Assembly (NCBI GenBank): GCA_964466465.1
Contig: CAYXNJ010000034.1
Location: 1 to 32,758, forward strand
Origin: Sulfurospirillum sp964466465
GTDB lineage: Bacteria > Campylobacterota > Campylobacteria > Campylobacterales > Sulfurospirillaceae
Length of the DNA: 32,758 nucleotides
Reading direction: 5' to 3'
In this document: positions 24,997-32,707 of the stretch, piece after piece
How the letters are laid out: every line of letters starts with the position of its first letter
Numbering within the stretch: the stretch's first letter is position 1
Notes under the pieces: model-generated
What the model saw: only the letters and a program-made list of their open reading frames with translations
Told to the model about the DNA's origin: nothing
Database searches by the model: none
Program-made: the position numbers and the translations under genes

Positions 24997-25022
24997 CCCT
25001 TTTAGAGAGGGTTAGATTTTAA
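24990..25022. terminator. Bidirectional terminator shared by trmA and the chemoreceptor gene
   Basis: AATCTAACCCT and AGGGTTAGATT form a perfect 11-pair stem around a 7-base loop, flanked by T-runs on the right and A-rich sequence on the left. The trmA stop (24994-24996) lies in one arm and the opposing gene's stop (25012-25014) in the other. Confidence 0.8.
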
Positions 25023-26193
25023 AGAGGGCAAGTTTGGACGCTAAAGTCTCAGAAAGCCCTAAAAGTTGTTGAGAGGATGTGTTGAGATTTTTGACATCGT
25101 TGCTATTTTGCATTGATGACTCGTAAATTTCACCAATGTTTTTTATAATCGTTGCAGTGTCATTTGAGAGTTTTTGTGACACATTCGAAGCCATTAATGA
25201 GGCATCAGAAACTTCTTTCATGATGGCTTCTGTATTGCTAATTTTCGTTTCAACTTCTTCAGAGTTGTGTGCCATTTGCTCGATGAATTTATAATTTTTA
25301 CTCATCTGTTCACTTGCATCCATGATGTTTTGAACAATCACATTAATCGTTGCATTTATTTCTGTCAAACTTCGTTGTGTTCGCTCCGCAAGGTTTCGTA
25401 CTTCATCGGCAACAACGGCAAATCCACGTCCATGTTCACCCGCACGCGCCGCTTCAATCGCAGCATTGAGCGCTAAAAGATTTGTTTGATCGGCAATGTC
25501 AGAGATAACCGTAAGGACATTTTTGACTTGATTGGCATCGTTGCTGAGTTGTTGGAGACGCTCAGAAGTATGTGATTCTACTTCTGAGGCTTGTTGAATA
25601 TTGTTAACCAGCGTTTTTATCTCGCTTGCCGTTGTGTTCAGTGTTTGGGAAGCATTTAAAATATTTTGGCTGGTCTGCGTTGCATTGAGTGTATTTTGCT
25701 CCAACGTGAGCTTCATGGCATCACCTAAATCTTTTGTTTTCTTAACAAAATCACGCTCTTCTGCCATACGTTTATCGACATCATTGGAGATTGTTGAGAA
25801 TTGATGCGCCATTTGGGCACTTTGTGATGATGTTTTGGTAGATGTTTCAACTGTTGCATGAATTTTTTCGATAAATTGGTTGATGTTGTCTGATAAATCA
25901 GCAATTTCATCTTTCGAATTGATGACAATACGCTTCGTAAGGTCGCCACTTCCCTTCGCAAGATCAAGCGTGATAGCAAAGAGTGCATCAATGGAGTTTG
26001 TCATACTTACGATCATAACACGTGTAAATACGAAGAAAAATATCATACCACCTATTGATCCAATAATTAAAACCAATCGCTCCGTTCCTGTAATGAGAAA
26101 AGAGACCAAGATAATATTGGCCATAAAACCACACAAAACTCCAATGGCTAAAAACCAGCCCTTGGTTTTAATCTTAATTTGATTAAGAAACAT
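25012..26193 (-). CDS. Methyl-accepting chemotaxis protein without a periplasmic sensor domain
   Basis: A 393-residue chemoreceptor. Two adjacent membrane helices (about 12-34 and 40-63) are joined by only ~5 residues, so there is no room for a periplasmic ligand domain. A HAMP-like region (about 60-112, MTNSIDALFAITLDLAKGSGDLTKRI) is followed by a long coiled coil and the kinase-control tip ISDIADQTNLLALNAAIEAARAGEHGRGFAVVADEVRNLAERT at ~231-271. The C-terminus ends without the NWETF-type tether. It must sense something in the membrane or cytoplasm, or act through another receptor. GGAGGGG precedes the ATG, and the promoter at 26224-26232 is vegetative rather than sigma-28. Confidence 0.93.
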   Translation of the reverse strand: MFLNQIKIKTKGWFLAIGVLCGFMANIILVSFLITGTERLVLIIGSIGGMIFFFVFTRVMIVSMTNSIDALFAITLDLAKGSGDLTKRIVINSKDEIADLSDNINQFIEKIHATVETSTKTSSQSAQMAHQFSTISNDVDKRMAEERDFVKKTKDLGDAMKLTLEQNTLNATQTSQNILNASQTLNTTASEIKTLVNNIQQASEVESHTSERLQQLSNDANQVKNVLTVISDIADQTNLLALNAAIEAARAGEHGRGFAVVADEVRNLAERTQRSLTEINATINVIVQNIMDASEQMSKNYKFIEQMAHNSEEVETKISNTEAIMKEVSDASLMASNVSQKLSNDTATIIKNIGEIYESSMQNSNDVKNLNTSSQQLLGLSETLASKLALFKI

Positions 26194-26223
26194 TAACCCC
26201 TCCTTATGTATGTAAACCCCCTG

Positions 26224-26232
26224 ATTATAACA
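26224..26232 (-). promoter_or_regulatory. Extended -10 promoter of the chemoreceptor gene
   Basis: TGTTATAAT on the minus strand, a perfect extended -10 element. The predicted start near 26217 leaves a leader of about 24 bases with the GGAGGGG site. No sigma-28 or sigma-54 motif is visible here. Confidence 0.7.
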
Positions 26233-26279
26233 AATTCACATGACAAAAGCCATGGATAATCGAGGCAAAAGCTACGAAG

Positions 26280-26288
26280 TGCTAAACT
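26280..26288 (+). promoter_or_regulatory. Possible extended -10 promoter of the CoA-binding gene and ilvA
   Basis: TGCTAAACT resembles an extended -10 element, though two positions differ from TATAAT. A start near 26295 would leave a leader with AAGGAG (26307-26312) 5 bases before the ATG at 26318. Confidence 0.35.
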
Positions 26289-26317
26289 TCTAACTTAATT
26301 TATTTTAAGGAGCAATA

Positions 26318-26752
26318 ATGGAATGCGACATTTCAAACATTAGCATGCCTGGTGATGCAGGCATGAAAGACATTTTTTCGATGTGTAAGAGCATTGCCAT
26401 TATTGGACTATCTCCTGATCCAACCAAAGATAGCCATAAAGTGGCACGCTACTTGCAAGAGCATGGGTTTAAAATTTATCCGATCTATCCGAAAGAAGAG
26501 ACAATTTTGGGTGAAAAAGTTTACCGTAGTCTTTTAGACATCCCTGAGCAGGTAGATATGGTAGATATGTTTCGCAAACCTGAAATTGCAGATAGCTTAA
26601 TCGAAGACGTTTTAAAAAAAGGTGACGTGAAAGTCTTTTGGTTGCAACTGGGCATCGTCAATAATCAAGCATGTGCAAAAGCACAAGAGCATGGCTTAAT
26701 AGCCGTACAGAATCGATGCACCAAAGTAGAATATGAAAGGTTAATAAAGTAA
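26318..26752 (+). CDS. CoA-binding domain protein (YccU-like)
   Basis: A 144-residue cytoplasmic protein consisting of one Rossmann-like CoA-binding domain. IAIIGLSPDPTKDSHKVARYLQEHGFKIYPIYPKEETILGEKVYRSLLDIPEQVDMVDMFRKPE is the family region: the glycine-rich turn with S-D-H, followed by NP/YP-x8-G and VD-VD-FR. VFWLQLGIVNNQA and NRCTKVEY close the domain. The last two match the active-site-like W(x)Q-G and C-x3-E positions seen in CoA_binding_2 proteins. No enzymatic role is established for the group. The stop codon overlaps the ilvA start (TAATG), so the two are coupled. Confidence 0.88.
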   Translation: MECDISNISMPGDAGMKDIFSMCKSIAIIGLSPDPTKDSHKVARYLQEHGFKIYPIYPKEETILGEKVYRSLLDIPEQVDMVDMFRKPEIADSLIEDVLKKGDVKVFWLQLGIVNNQACAKAQEHGLIAVQNRCTKVEYERLIK

Positions 26753-27963
26753 TGATAGCATTAAGTGAAATCGTAAAAGCAAAACGACAACTGGGAAATG
26801 TTGTCACCAAAACCCCCTGTGCATTGGCTCCACATTTAAGTGATGAAGTTGGCGCCCAAGTCTATTTAAAAAAAGAGAACCTCCAAGTCACAGGTGCCTA
26901 TAAGCTCAGGGGTGCATACAATAAAATTGCCTCTTTAACGAAAGAAGAACGTAAAAAAGGCGTTATTGCAGCGAGTGCGGGAAACCATGCACAAGGTGTT
27001 GCCTACTCAGCGCGTAGTTTTGACATTTCTGCAACGATTGTGATGCCTGAAGCAACACCTCTTTTAAAAGTAACAGGAACGAAAGCTTTGGGTGCTGAAG
27101 TCATTTTACATGGTGATAATTACGATGAAGCGTATGCGTATGCTTTGACGTATGCAAAAGAGCAGGGCTTGACGTTTATTCACCCGTTTGAAGATGACAC
27201 GGTTATTGCTGGACAAGGAACGGTAGCGCTAGAGATGATTGACGAGATCAATGATCTTGACATCGTTGTTGTTCCTATTGGTGGAGGAGGGCTTATCAGC
27301 GGTATGAGTTCTGCCATCAAACAAATCGATCCAAAAATTAGAGTCATTGGTGTTAATGCTTCGGGTGCTCCTGCGATGTATGAGTCTTTTTACGCCAAAA
27401 AAGCGATTAACTCCAAAAGTGTCCGTACTATCGCTGATGGTATTGCTGTACGTGATGTCAGTGAGTCCAACCTTGCTCACATTTTAGAGTGTGTAGATGA
27501 AGTGGTGACCGTGGATGATGAAGAGATCGCTGCGGCTATTTTGTTTTTGCTTGAGCGTCAAAAACTGGTTGTTGAAGGTGGCGGAGCTGCTAGTGTTGCA
27601 GCGATCATGCACCAAAAATTTGCTTACGATAAAAATATGAAAATAGGAGCGGTTTTAAGCGGTGGAAACATCGATGTTCAGATGCTTTCTGTCATCATCG
27701 AAAAAGGTTTGATCAAATCACACCGTAAGATGAAGTTGGTCATCACACTTATCGATAAGCCGGGCTCACTGATGCGTCTGACAGACCTATTTAAAAATGC
27801 CAATGCCAATATCATTCAGATCGACTATGACCGCTTCTCAACGAAGCTCTCTTATGGAGATGCACAGATTACTATTATGCTTGAGACCAAAGGAGTTGAG
27901 CATCAAGAATCAATCCGTGGACTTTTAAAAGAGGCGGGGTATCCATTTACCGAAGAAGTATAA
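26752..27963 (+). CDS. ilvA: Threonine ammonia-lyase (threonine deaminase)
   Basis: IlvA deaminates threonine to 2-oxobutanoate, the first step toward isoleucine, using pyridoxal phosphate. The product has 403 residues. The PLP lysine is K51 in NLQVTGAYKLRGA. SAGNHAQGVAYSA binds the substrate, and GGGGLISGM near residue 177 holds the phosphate. A single ACT domain (about 326-403, KLVITLIDKPGSLMRLTDLFKN) closes the protein, giving the short-type layout rather than the 514-residue Escherichia coli IlvA. Biosynthetic versus catabolic use cannot be fixed from sequence alone. It overlaps the CoA-binding gene by 1 base, and a hairpin follows at 27970-27992. Confidence 0.95.
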   Translation: MIALSEIVKAKRQLGNVVTKTPCALAPHLSDEVGAQVYLKKENLQVTGAYKLRGAYNKIASLTKEERKKGVIAASAGNHAQGVAYSARSFDISATIVMPEATPLLKVTGTKALGAEVILHGDNYDEAYAYALTYAKEQGLTFIHPFEDDTVIAGQGTVALEMIDEINDLDIVVVPIGGGGLISGMSSAIKQIDPKIRVIGVNASGAPAMYESFYAKKAINSKSVRTIADGIAVRDVSESNLAHILECVDEVVTVDDEEIAAAILFLLERQKLVVEGGGAASVAAIMHQKFAYDKNMKIGAVLSGGNIDVQMLSVIIEKGLIKSHRKMKLVITLIDKPGSLMRLTDLFKNANANIIQIDYDRFSTKLSYGDAQITIMLETKGVEHQESIRGLLKEAGYPFTEEV

Positions 27964-27969
27964 AGAAAG

Positions 27970-27992
27970 AGTGAGGAGAAAAACTCCTCACT
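27970..27992. terminator. Convergent hairpin between ilvA and the hypothetical gene
   Basis: AGTGAGGAG and CTCCTCACT pair perfectly over 9 bases around an AAAAA loop, 6 bases after the ilvA stop. A TTGTTTAAT tail follows on the plus strand and a TCTTTCTTTA tail on the minus strand, so it can end both converging transcripts, though neither T-run is ideal. Confidence 0.7.
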
Positions 27993-27995
27993 TGT

Positions 27996-28445
27996 TTAAT
28001 CAAGTTGTTCGTATGCTTCCAAAAGGCTCTCACGAAGGGCATCTGCAAGTGCCTCTCCATCCACACAAAACTCTTTAAGAAACGTATCTAAGTGACTTAG
28101 AAGCTCAAAAAGTTCCGCTTCAATTTCTTTTGAACTCTTCTGTTTTGCCATGAGTGTCTCAAAAAAGACCAGTTTGCGAATGAAGTTAGAAAGAAGCTCA
28201 AGAGCTTCTTCTTCATTCTTGCCCTCAAGCAGTTTAAAAGGGCGCTCATTAGGCGTTTTAGAACTATCAAGGCTTTGTTTGATCTCTCGTACACGCTCTT
28301 GGATGATCGCTGAAAACTTAGCATAACGCTCATGAGAGCTTTCATCGACAAAGGTGTCTAATTTAGTGGTAAGTTTTCCTATCTGTTTGATTAGGACAAA
28401 CGCTACCATCGCTACAATCATCAAAACTGGAATCAACTGTTCCAT
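27996..28445 (-). CDS. Membrane-anchored hypothetical protein
   Basis: A 149-residue protein that I do not recognise. Residues ~3-20 (QLIPVLMIVAMVAFVLIKQI) form one membrane helix. The rest is acidic and helical, with many Glu, Leu and Lys residues and a single Cys near the C-terminus, and likely faces the cytoplasm by the positive-inside rule (KQIGKLTTK after the helix). GAGGA precedes the ATG by about 7 bases. It lies 25 bases after the ABC ATPase gene, so it may be the last gene of the aap transcription unit. A link to transport is only suggested by position. Confidence 0.7.
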   Translation of the reverse strand: MEQLIPVLMIVAMVAFVLIKQIGKLTTKLDTFVDESSHERYAKFSAIIQERVREIKQSLDSSKTPNERPFKLLEGKNEEEALELLSNFIRKLVFFETLMAKQKSSKEIEAELFELLSHLDTFLKEFCVDGEALADALRESLLEAYEQLD

Positions 28446-28470
28446 CTTTTATCCTCGCATTACAACAAAA

Positions 28471-29217
28471 TCAGTGCGATAAGATTTGCTCCAAAAAGAG
28501 TTTAAGTCTATCAGACTCAGGATTTTGGAAAAACTCTTCTGGTGTGTTTTCTTCGACGATTTGACCTGCATCCATAAAGATAATCCTATCGGCTACCTTT
28601 TTAGCAAAGCCCATTTCGTGGGTTACGCACACCATCGTTTTATCTTCGCGTGCTAATTCTATCATAACATCCAAAACTTCGGCAACCATTTCAGGATCAA
28701 GTGCTGATGTTGGTTCATCAAAAAGCATGATTTTAGGGTTTTTACATAAACTTCTTGCAATGGCAACACGCTGTTGTTGTCCGCCTGAGAGTTGGTTTGG
28801 GTATTTGTGCGCTTGGTTTGCGATGCCTACACGCTCCAAATACTTCATAGCCATCGCTTCAGCTTCTTTACGTGGCATTTTACGAACCCAAACAGGTGCT
28901 AAGGTAAGGTTATCTAAAATGGTTAAGTGCGGGAAGAGGTTAAAGTGTTGAAACACCATCGCAACTTCTTCGCGAATCGCTTTGATCTTTTTGACATCAT
29001 TAACAAGTTCAATTCCATCAACAGTAATGCTTCCTTCTTGGAACTGTTCAAGGTAATTAATACAACGAATGAGCGTTGATTTACCAGAACCTGATGGTCC
29101 ACAAACAACGATAATTTCACCTTTTTTAATGGTAAGATTGATGTCTTTTAAGACGTGAAAATCACCATACCATTTGTTTAAGTTTTTAATTTCTATGATC
29201 TCTTTTCTATCTTTCAT
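28471..29217 (-). CDS. aapP: General L-amino acid ABC transporter, ATPase AapP
   Basis: This is the ATP-hydrolysing subunit of a polar amino acid importer. The 248-residue product has Walker A GPSGSGKS at residues 40-47, Q-loop VFQHFNLFPHLT, signature LSGGQQQR at about 142-149, Walker B MLFDEPTSALDP and the switch His in VTHEMGFA. It is nearly identical in layout to GlnQ and GltL; the Aap name follows from the neighbouring permease and binding-protein genes, which are Aap-type. It starts 8 bases after aapM. Confidence 0.92.
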   Translation of the reverse strand: MKDRKEIIEIKNLNKWYGDFHVLKDINLTIKKGEIIVVCGPSGSGKSTLIRCINYLEQFQEGSITVDGIELVNDVKKIKAIREEVAMVFQHFNLFPHLTILDNLTLAPVWVRKMPRKEAEAMAMKYLERVGIANQAHKYPNQLSGGQQQRVAIARSLCKNPKIMLFDEPTSALDPEMVAEVLDVMIELAREDKTMVCVTHEMGFAKKVADRIIFMDAGQIVEENTPEEFFQNPESDRLKLFLEQILSH

Positions 29218-29225
29218 CTTTTATC

Positions 29226-30311
29226 CTATCTCAAATTGGTATTAAATCGTTTTTCAAGCTTTTGGCTAAAGTTAGACATGGAGTAACAAAAGAACCAAAA
29301 GATAAAGGTAACAAACACGTAACCTTCGGTTTCATAGCCCAACCAATACGAATCCGCGGCACTCAAACGTACCATCGCAAGGAGGTCAAAGAGTCCAATG
29401 ATAAGCACTAACGTGGTATCTTGGAAGAGGGCGATGGAGACACCCACAAGATTAGGAATCGCCACTTTTAGAGCTTGTGGAAGAATAACCAAAAACATCT
29501 TTTGCCAGTACGAAAGACCAATGGCATCGGCTGCTTCATACTGTCCTTTAGGGATGGATTGAAGTCCACCACGAATGTTCTCAGCAATATACGCCGCCTC
29601 AAACATCGCAATACCAATGAGCGCTCTAAGCAATTTATCAAAACTCATACCTTCAGGGAAAAAGAGCGGTAAAATAATCGATGACATGAAAAGAATGGTA
29701 ATGAGTGGCACACCACGAATAAACTCAATATAAGTGACACTGATACTTTTGATAATCGGCAAATGCGACGCACGACCAAGTGCTAAAAGTACACCGAGTG
29801 GAAATGCTGCAACAATGCCCACAGCTGCTACCATAATGGTAAGCATCAAACCGCCCCATTTGTCGGTAGGGACTGCTTCCATACCAAAGAAGCCACCATG
29901 CACGAGAAAAAAGCCAGCAATAAAATAAAGATGCGCTAGGGCAATTTTCATCAAGGGACTCTTGAGGTATTTAAAAGCTACGATAAGAGCAAAAAAGAGT
30001 GCATAAACACTATTGACTCTCCATCTAAGCTCGGATGGGTAAAACCCATACATAAACATATCGATTTTCATACGTATAAAAACCCAACATGCACCACCGC
30101 TCACACAATCTTCACGCGTAGATCCAGCAAAATTTGCATTGATGTATGCCCATTTCACAAAGGGAGGAATAATCCAAAAAAGAATCATCACACCAAGTAG
30201 GGTTAATGCCACATTAAGCGGTGATGAAAATAGATTTTCTCTCACCCAAAAAGTAGCTCCTTTGGTATTTGAAGGAGCTTTGCGTTCGTGTTTTTTTTCA
30301 TAAATTGCCAT
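29226..30311 (-). CDS. aapM: General L-amino acid ABC transporter, permease AapM
   Basis: One of two inner-membrane permeases of the importer. The 361-residue product has a first membrane segment near residues 32-50, a non-membrane loop with CVSGGACWVF and the further helices. The core HisMQ-type domain includes YIEFIRGVPLITILFMSS and AAYIAENIRGGLQSIPKGQYEAADAIGLSYWQ, the EAA loop that contacts the ATPase. The N-terminal extension with W-ISAN/WAYINANF and WRVN is typical of AapM. It begins 1 base after the aapQ stop, with AGGAG 7 bases ahead of the ATG. Confidence 0.92.
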   Translation of the reverse strand: MAIYEKKHERKAPSNTKGATFWVRENLFSSPLNVALTLLGVMILFWIIPPFVKWAYINANFAGSTREDCVSGGACWVFIRMKIDMFMYGFYPSELRWRVNSVYALFFALIVAFKYLKSPLMKIALAHLYFIAGFFLVHGGFFGMEAVPTDKWGGLMLTIMVAAVGIVAAFPLGVLLALGRASHLPIIKSISVTYIEFIRGVPLITILFMSSIILPLFFPEGMSFDKLLRALIGIAMFEAAYIAENIRGGLQSIPKGQYEAADAIGLSYWQKMFLVILPQALKVAIPNLVGVSIALFQDTTLVLIIGLFDLLAMVRLSAADSYWLGYETEGYVFVTFIFWFFCYSMSNFSQKLEKRFNTNLR

Positions 30312-30312
30312 A

Positions 30313-31467
30313 TTAACGCTCCTGAATCTTCATTTTGTGGTTGAACCAGTTGAGTAAAGCAGATACAATCAAACTGATAATGAGATAAACGAGCATTGTC
30401 ATCGAAATAATTTCAATGGCTTGTCCCACTTGATTCAGAGAAGTACCTGCAAAAACCGTAACAATCTCAGGGTAACCAACAGCCGTTGCTAATGAAGAAT
30501 TCTTGATAAGATTGAGGTATTGGTTGATAATCGGTGGAATGGCGATACGAATTGCTTGTGGTAAGATAACCAGTTTTAATGATTGATACGGACTAAAACC
30601 CATAGAGGCGGCAGCTTCTTTTTGACCGTGACTCACAGCTTCTATACCTGAACGTACTGCTTCAGCAATAAACGTTGCTGTATAGATGGTCAGTGCAAAT
30701 GTCAATGCTAAAAATTCGGGTGAGAGTGTTTTACCCCCTTTGAAGTTAAAACCACGAAGTTCTGGAAAACTAAAGTTAAGATGCGCTCCACTGATAAAAT
30801 AAGCAAGAATAGGGAAAAGTACAAACATTCCTAAGACAAAAGGAAATACAATAAAATCTTGCCCTGTCGATTCTTTACGTTTGTTTGCCCAAGCATTGAG
30901 TGCAATGGCAGCACAAAGTGCAACAAAAAAACTTCCAACGATCATAAAGAACGTTGTATTATACTCTGGAAGAGGAAAATAAAGTCCTCGGTTATTGATA
31001 AAAAACATATCAAAAAAGTTAAAACTTTGTTTGGGATTTGGCATGGCACGAAGTACCACGTTATACCAAAAGAGTATTTGAAGTAGGAGCGGTATATTTC
31101 TAAAAAAATCAACATAGGCTTTTGCAAGTTTTGCGATCAACCAGTTGCGTGAAAGCCTTAAAATACCAATAATAAGCCCTACAATTGTCGCACAGATAAT
31201 ACCAACAAATGCGATAATGATAGTGTTTAAAAGACCTACAATGAAAACACGACCATGCGTATCTTCTTCGGTGTAAGGGATAGGCGATTGGTCAATGCCA
31301 AATCCAGCCGTTCCATTCAAAAAGCCAAAGCCTGTTTGAATCCCCCTTTGTTCTATATTGGCGACAGTATTGGTACCAATATACCACAAAAAAGCAACCA
31401 AGCCAATGACGGTCAAGAGTTGGAAAAGAATTCCTCTAATCTTTTGATTTCTCAAAAGTACTAACAT
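30313..31467 (-). CDS. aapQ: General L-amino acid ABC transporter, permease AapQ
   Basis: The second permease subunit, 384 residues. The first helix (about 12-32) is followed by a periplasmic loop with TGFGFLNGTAGFGIDQSPIPY, the AapQ hallmark, and then by a HisMQ-type permease domain with AYVDFFRNIPLLLQILFWY and the EAA loop AEAVRSGIEAVSHGQKEAAASMGFSPYQ. A ~60-residue insertion in the middle (NTTFFMIVGSFF..ISGAHLNFSFPELRGFNFKGG) is also Aap-like. AAGGA lies 6 bases before the ATG. A hairpin separates it from aapJ. Confidence 0.92.
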   Translation of the reverse strand: MLVLLRNQKIRGILFQLLTVIGLVAFLWYIGTNTVANIEQRGIQTGFGFLNGTAGFGIDQSPIPYTEEDTHGRVFIVGLLNTIIIAFVGIICATIVGLIIGILRLSRNWLIAKLAKAYVDFFRNIPLLLQILFWYNVVLRAMPNPKQSFNFFDMFFINNRGLYFPLPEYNTTFFMIVGSFFVALCAAIALNAWANKRKESTGQDFIVFPFVLGMFVLFPILAYFISGAHLNFSFPELRGFNFKGGKTLSPEFLALTFALTIYTATFIAEAVRSGIEAVSHGQKEAAASMGFSPYQSLKLVILPQAIRIAIPPIINQYLNLIKNSSLATAVGYPEIVTVFAGTSLNQVGQAIEIISMTMLVYLIISLIVSALLNWFNHKMKIQER

Positions 31468-31492
31468 ACGTGTTCCTTTATGCTATAAAATG

Positions 31493-31515
31493 AAGGGCAG
31501 AGATATTCTGCCCTT
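31493..31515 (-). terminator. Intercistronic hairpin between aapJ and aapQ
   Basis: AAGGGCAGA and TCTGCCCTT pair perfectly over 9 bases around a 5-base loop, in the 67-base gap after aapJ. The tail on the minus strand (CATTTTATAG) has only a weak T-run. This suggests partial termination or protection of the upstream mRNA, leaving more aapJ message than permease message. Confidence 0.65.
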
Positions 31516-31534
31516 TGTATATATATTGAATGTA

Positions 31535-32563
31535 TTATCTAAAAGGAGGTGCGTATTGGAGTCCACCATTGGTCCAAAGGGCATTGTAACCTCTTTGAAT
31601 TTTAAGAGGTGAGCCTTGTCCTACAGTACTCTCAAATGATTCGCCATAGTTACCAACTTGTTTGATGATGTTATACGCGAAATCTTTTTTAAGTCCTAAG
31701 TTTTCACCCATTTGTCCTTCAACGCCCAAAAGACGTTTGATGTCTGGGTTGTCAGATTTAAGCATTGCATCAACATTTTTGCTGGTTACGCCTGCTTCTT
31801 CAGCTGTTAACATAGCATAAGAGACCCATCTAACGATGTCAAACCATCTGCCATCACCTTTACGAACCACTGGTCCTAAAGGCTCTTTAGAGATAACTTC
31901 TGGAAGAACGATAGACTCTTCAGGTTTTAAAAGTTTGATTCTCAAACCGTAAAGTTGTGATTGATCTGACGTTAAAACATCACATCTTCCACTCTCATAC
32001 GCTTTAACAACTTGATCATTTGTATCATATGAAACAAGTTTGTATTTCATTTTGTTAGTTCTAAAGTAGTCTGCTACGTTTAGCTCAGTTGTGGTTCCTG
32101 TTTGAAGACAGATAGAAGCGCCATCAAGCTCTTTCGCACTTTTAACGCCTAATTTTTTAGTCACCATAAAGCCTTGACCATCATAGTAGGTTACACCTGT
32201 AAAGTTAAGACCTAAAGAAGTGTCACGTGTCTCAGTCCATGTGGTATTACGTGAAAGCATATCGATCTCGCCTGATTGAAGGGCTGTTAGACGCTCTTTT
32301 GCATTAAGCGCAACATATTTTACTTTTTTAGCATCACCCAACACAGCTGCTGCAACAGCACGGCATTGGTCAACGTCAATACCTTTATAGATACCATCAC
32401 TGCCTACTTCTGAGAAACCAGGGAGTCCACCATCAACACCACACTTTACGAAACCTTGTTTTTGTACCTCTGCAAGAGTGTCTGCACTGAGGGTCGTTGA
32501 GCCAAGACCCAAAACAGCAATTGTAGCTAAAGAGATTTTAGCGAGTTTAGAACGTAACATCAT
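31535..32563 (-). CDS. aapJ: General L-amino acid ABC transporter, periplasmic binding protein AapJ
   Basis: The periplasmic receptor that delivers amino acids to AapQM. The 342-residue product starts with a Sec signal peptide (residues 1 to ~27, MMLRSKLAKISLATIAVLGLG, cleavage near LSA-DT). GFVKCGVDGGLPGFS, YKGIDVDQCRAVAAAVLGD, LSRNTTWTETRDTSLGLNF and the C-terminal LQYAPPFR are AapJ signatures. Two in-frame ATGs stand side by side; AAGGA lies 5 bases before the first. It is separated from aapQ by 67 bases holding a hairpin. Family substrates are a broad range of L-amino acids; the preference here is not known. Confidence 0.94.
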   Translation of the reverse strand: MMLRSKLAKISLATIAVLGLGSTTLSADTLAEVQKQGFVKCGVDGGLPGFSEVGSDGIYKGIDVDQCRAVAAAVLGDAKKVKYVALNAKERLTALQSGEIDMLSRNTTWTETRDTSLGLNFTGVTYYDGQGFMVTKKLGVKSAKELDGASICLQTGTTTELNVADYFRTNKMKYKLVSYDTNDQVVKAYESGRCDVLTSDQSQLYGLRIKLLKPEESIVLPEVISKEPLGPVVRKGDGRWFDIVRWVSYAMLTAEEAGVTSKNVDAMLKSDNPDIKRLLGVEGQMGENLGLKKDFAYNIIKQVGNYGESFESTVGQGSPLKIQRGYNALWTNGGLQYAPPFR

Positions 32564-32593
32564 TATCTTCCTTTCTAAGTTGATATGAACAGA

Positions 32594-32602
32594 ATTTTAA
32601 CA
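32594..32602 (-). promoter_or_regulatory. Extended -10 promoter of aapJ
   Basis: TGTTAAAAT on the minus strand, an extended -10 element with 5 of 6 matches. The predicted start near 32587 leaves a leader of about 24 bases with AAGGA before the ATG. Confidence 0.55.
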
Positions 32603-32617
32603 CTAAATTTTATTTTT

Positions 32618-32635
32618 TGGCAAAAAAACTGCCTA
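32618..32635 (-). promoter_or_regulatory. Sigma-54-like site upstream of aapJ
   Basis: On the minus strand AGGCAGTTTTTTTGCC has GG and GC exactly 10 bases apart and keeps GGCA and TTGC of the -24/-12 consensus, but the T before GG is replaced by A. The same bases form an imperfect GGCA/TGCC palindrome, so a protein-binding or hairpin role is an alternative. Confidence 0.35.
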
Positions 32636-32641
32636 AATATT

Positions 32642-32707
32642 AATCAATATGTCACAGTGTGTAAAATCGCTATCTTTTGCATTATATTCGTTTTTCGCAT
32701 ATTGATT
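32642..32707. repeat. 10-base inverted repeat upstream of aapJ
   Basis: AATCAATATG at 32642-32651 and its complement CATATTGATT at 32698-32707 flank a 46-base stretch that includes a minus-strand TATAAT at 32681-32686. Such an arrangement could be a regulator binding site or a second promoter region. The remaining sequence to 32758 is AT-rich with no gene visible. Confidence 0.45.

Noticed and set aside
26194..26317. Sigma-28 promoter for the chemoreceptor
   Set aside because: No CGATAT/CGATAA with TAAA at 17 bases is present; a vegetative extended -10 explains the region.
31541..31550. Plus-strand AAGGAGGTG near 31545 as a strong ribosome binding site
   Set aside because: It is the complement of codons for the conserved APPFR end of aapJ; no plus-strand gene follows.
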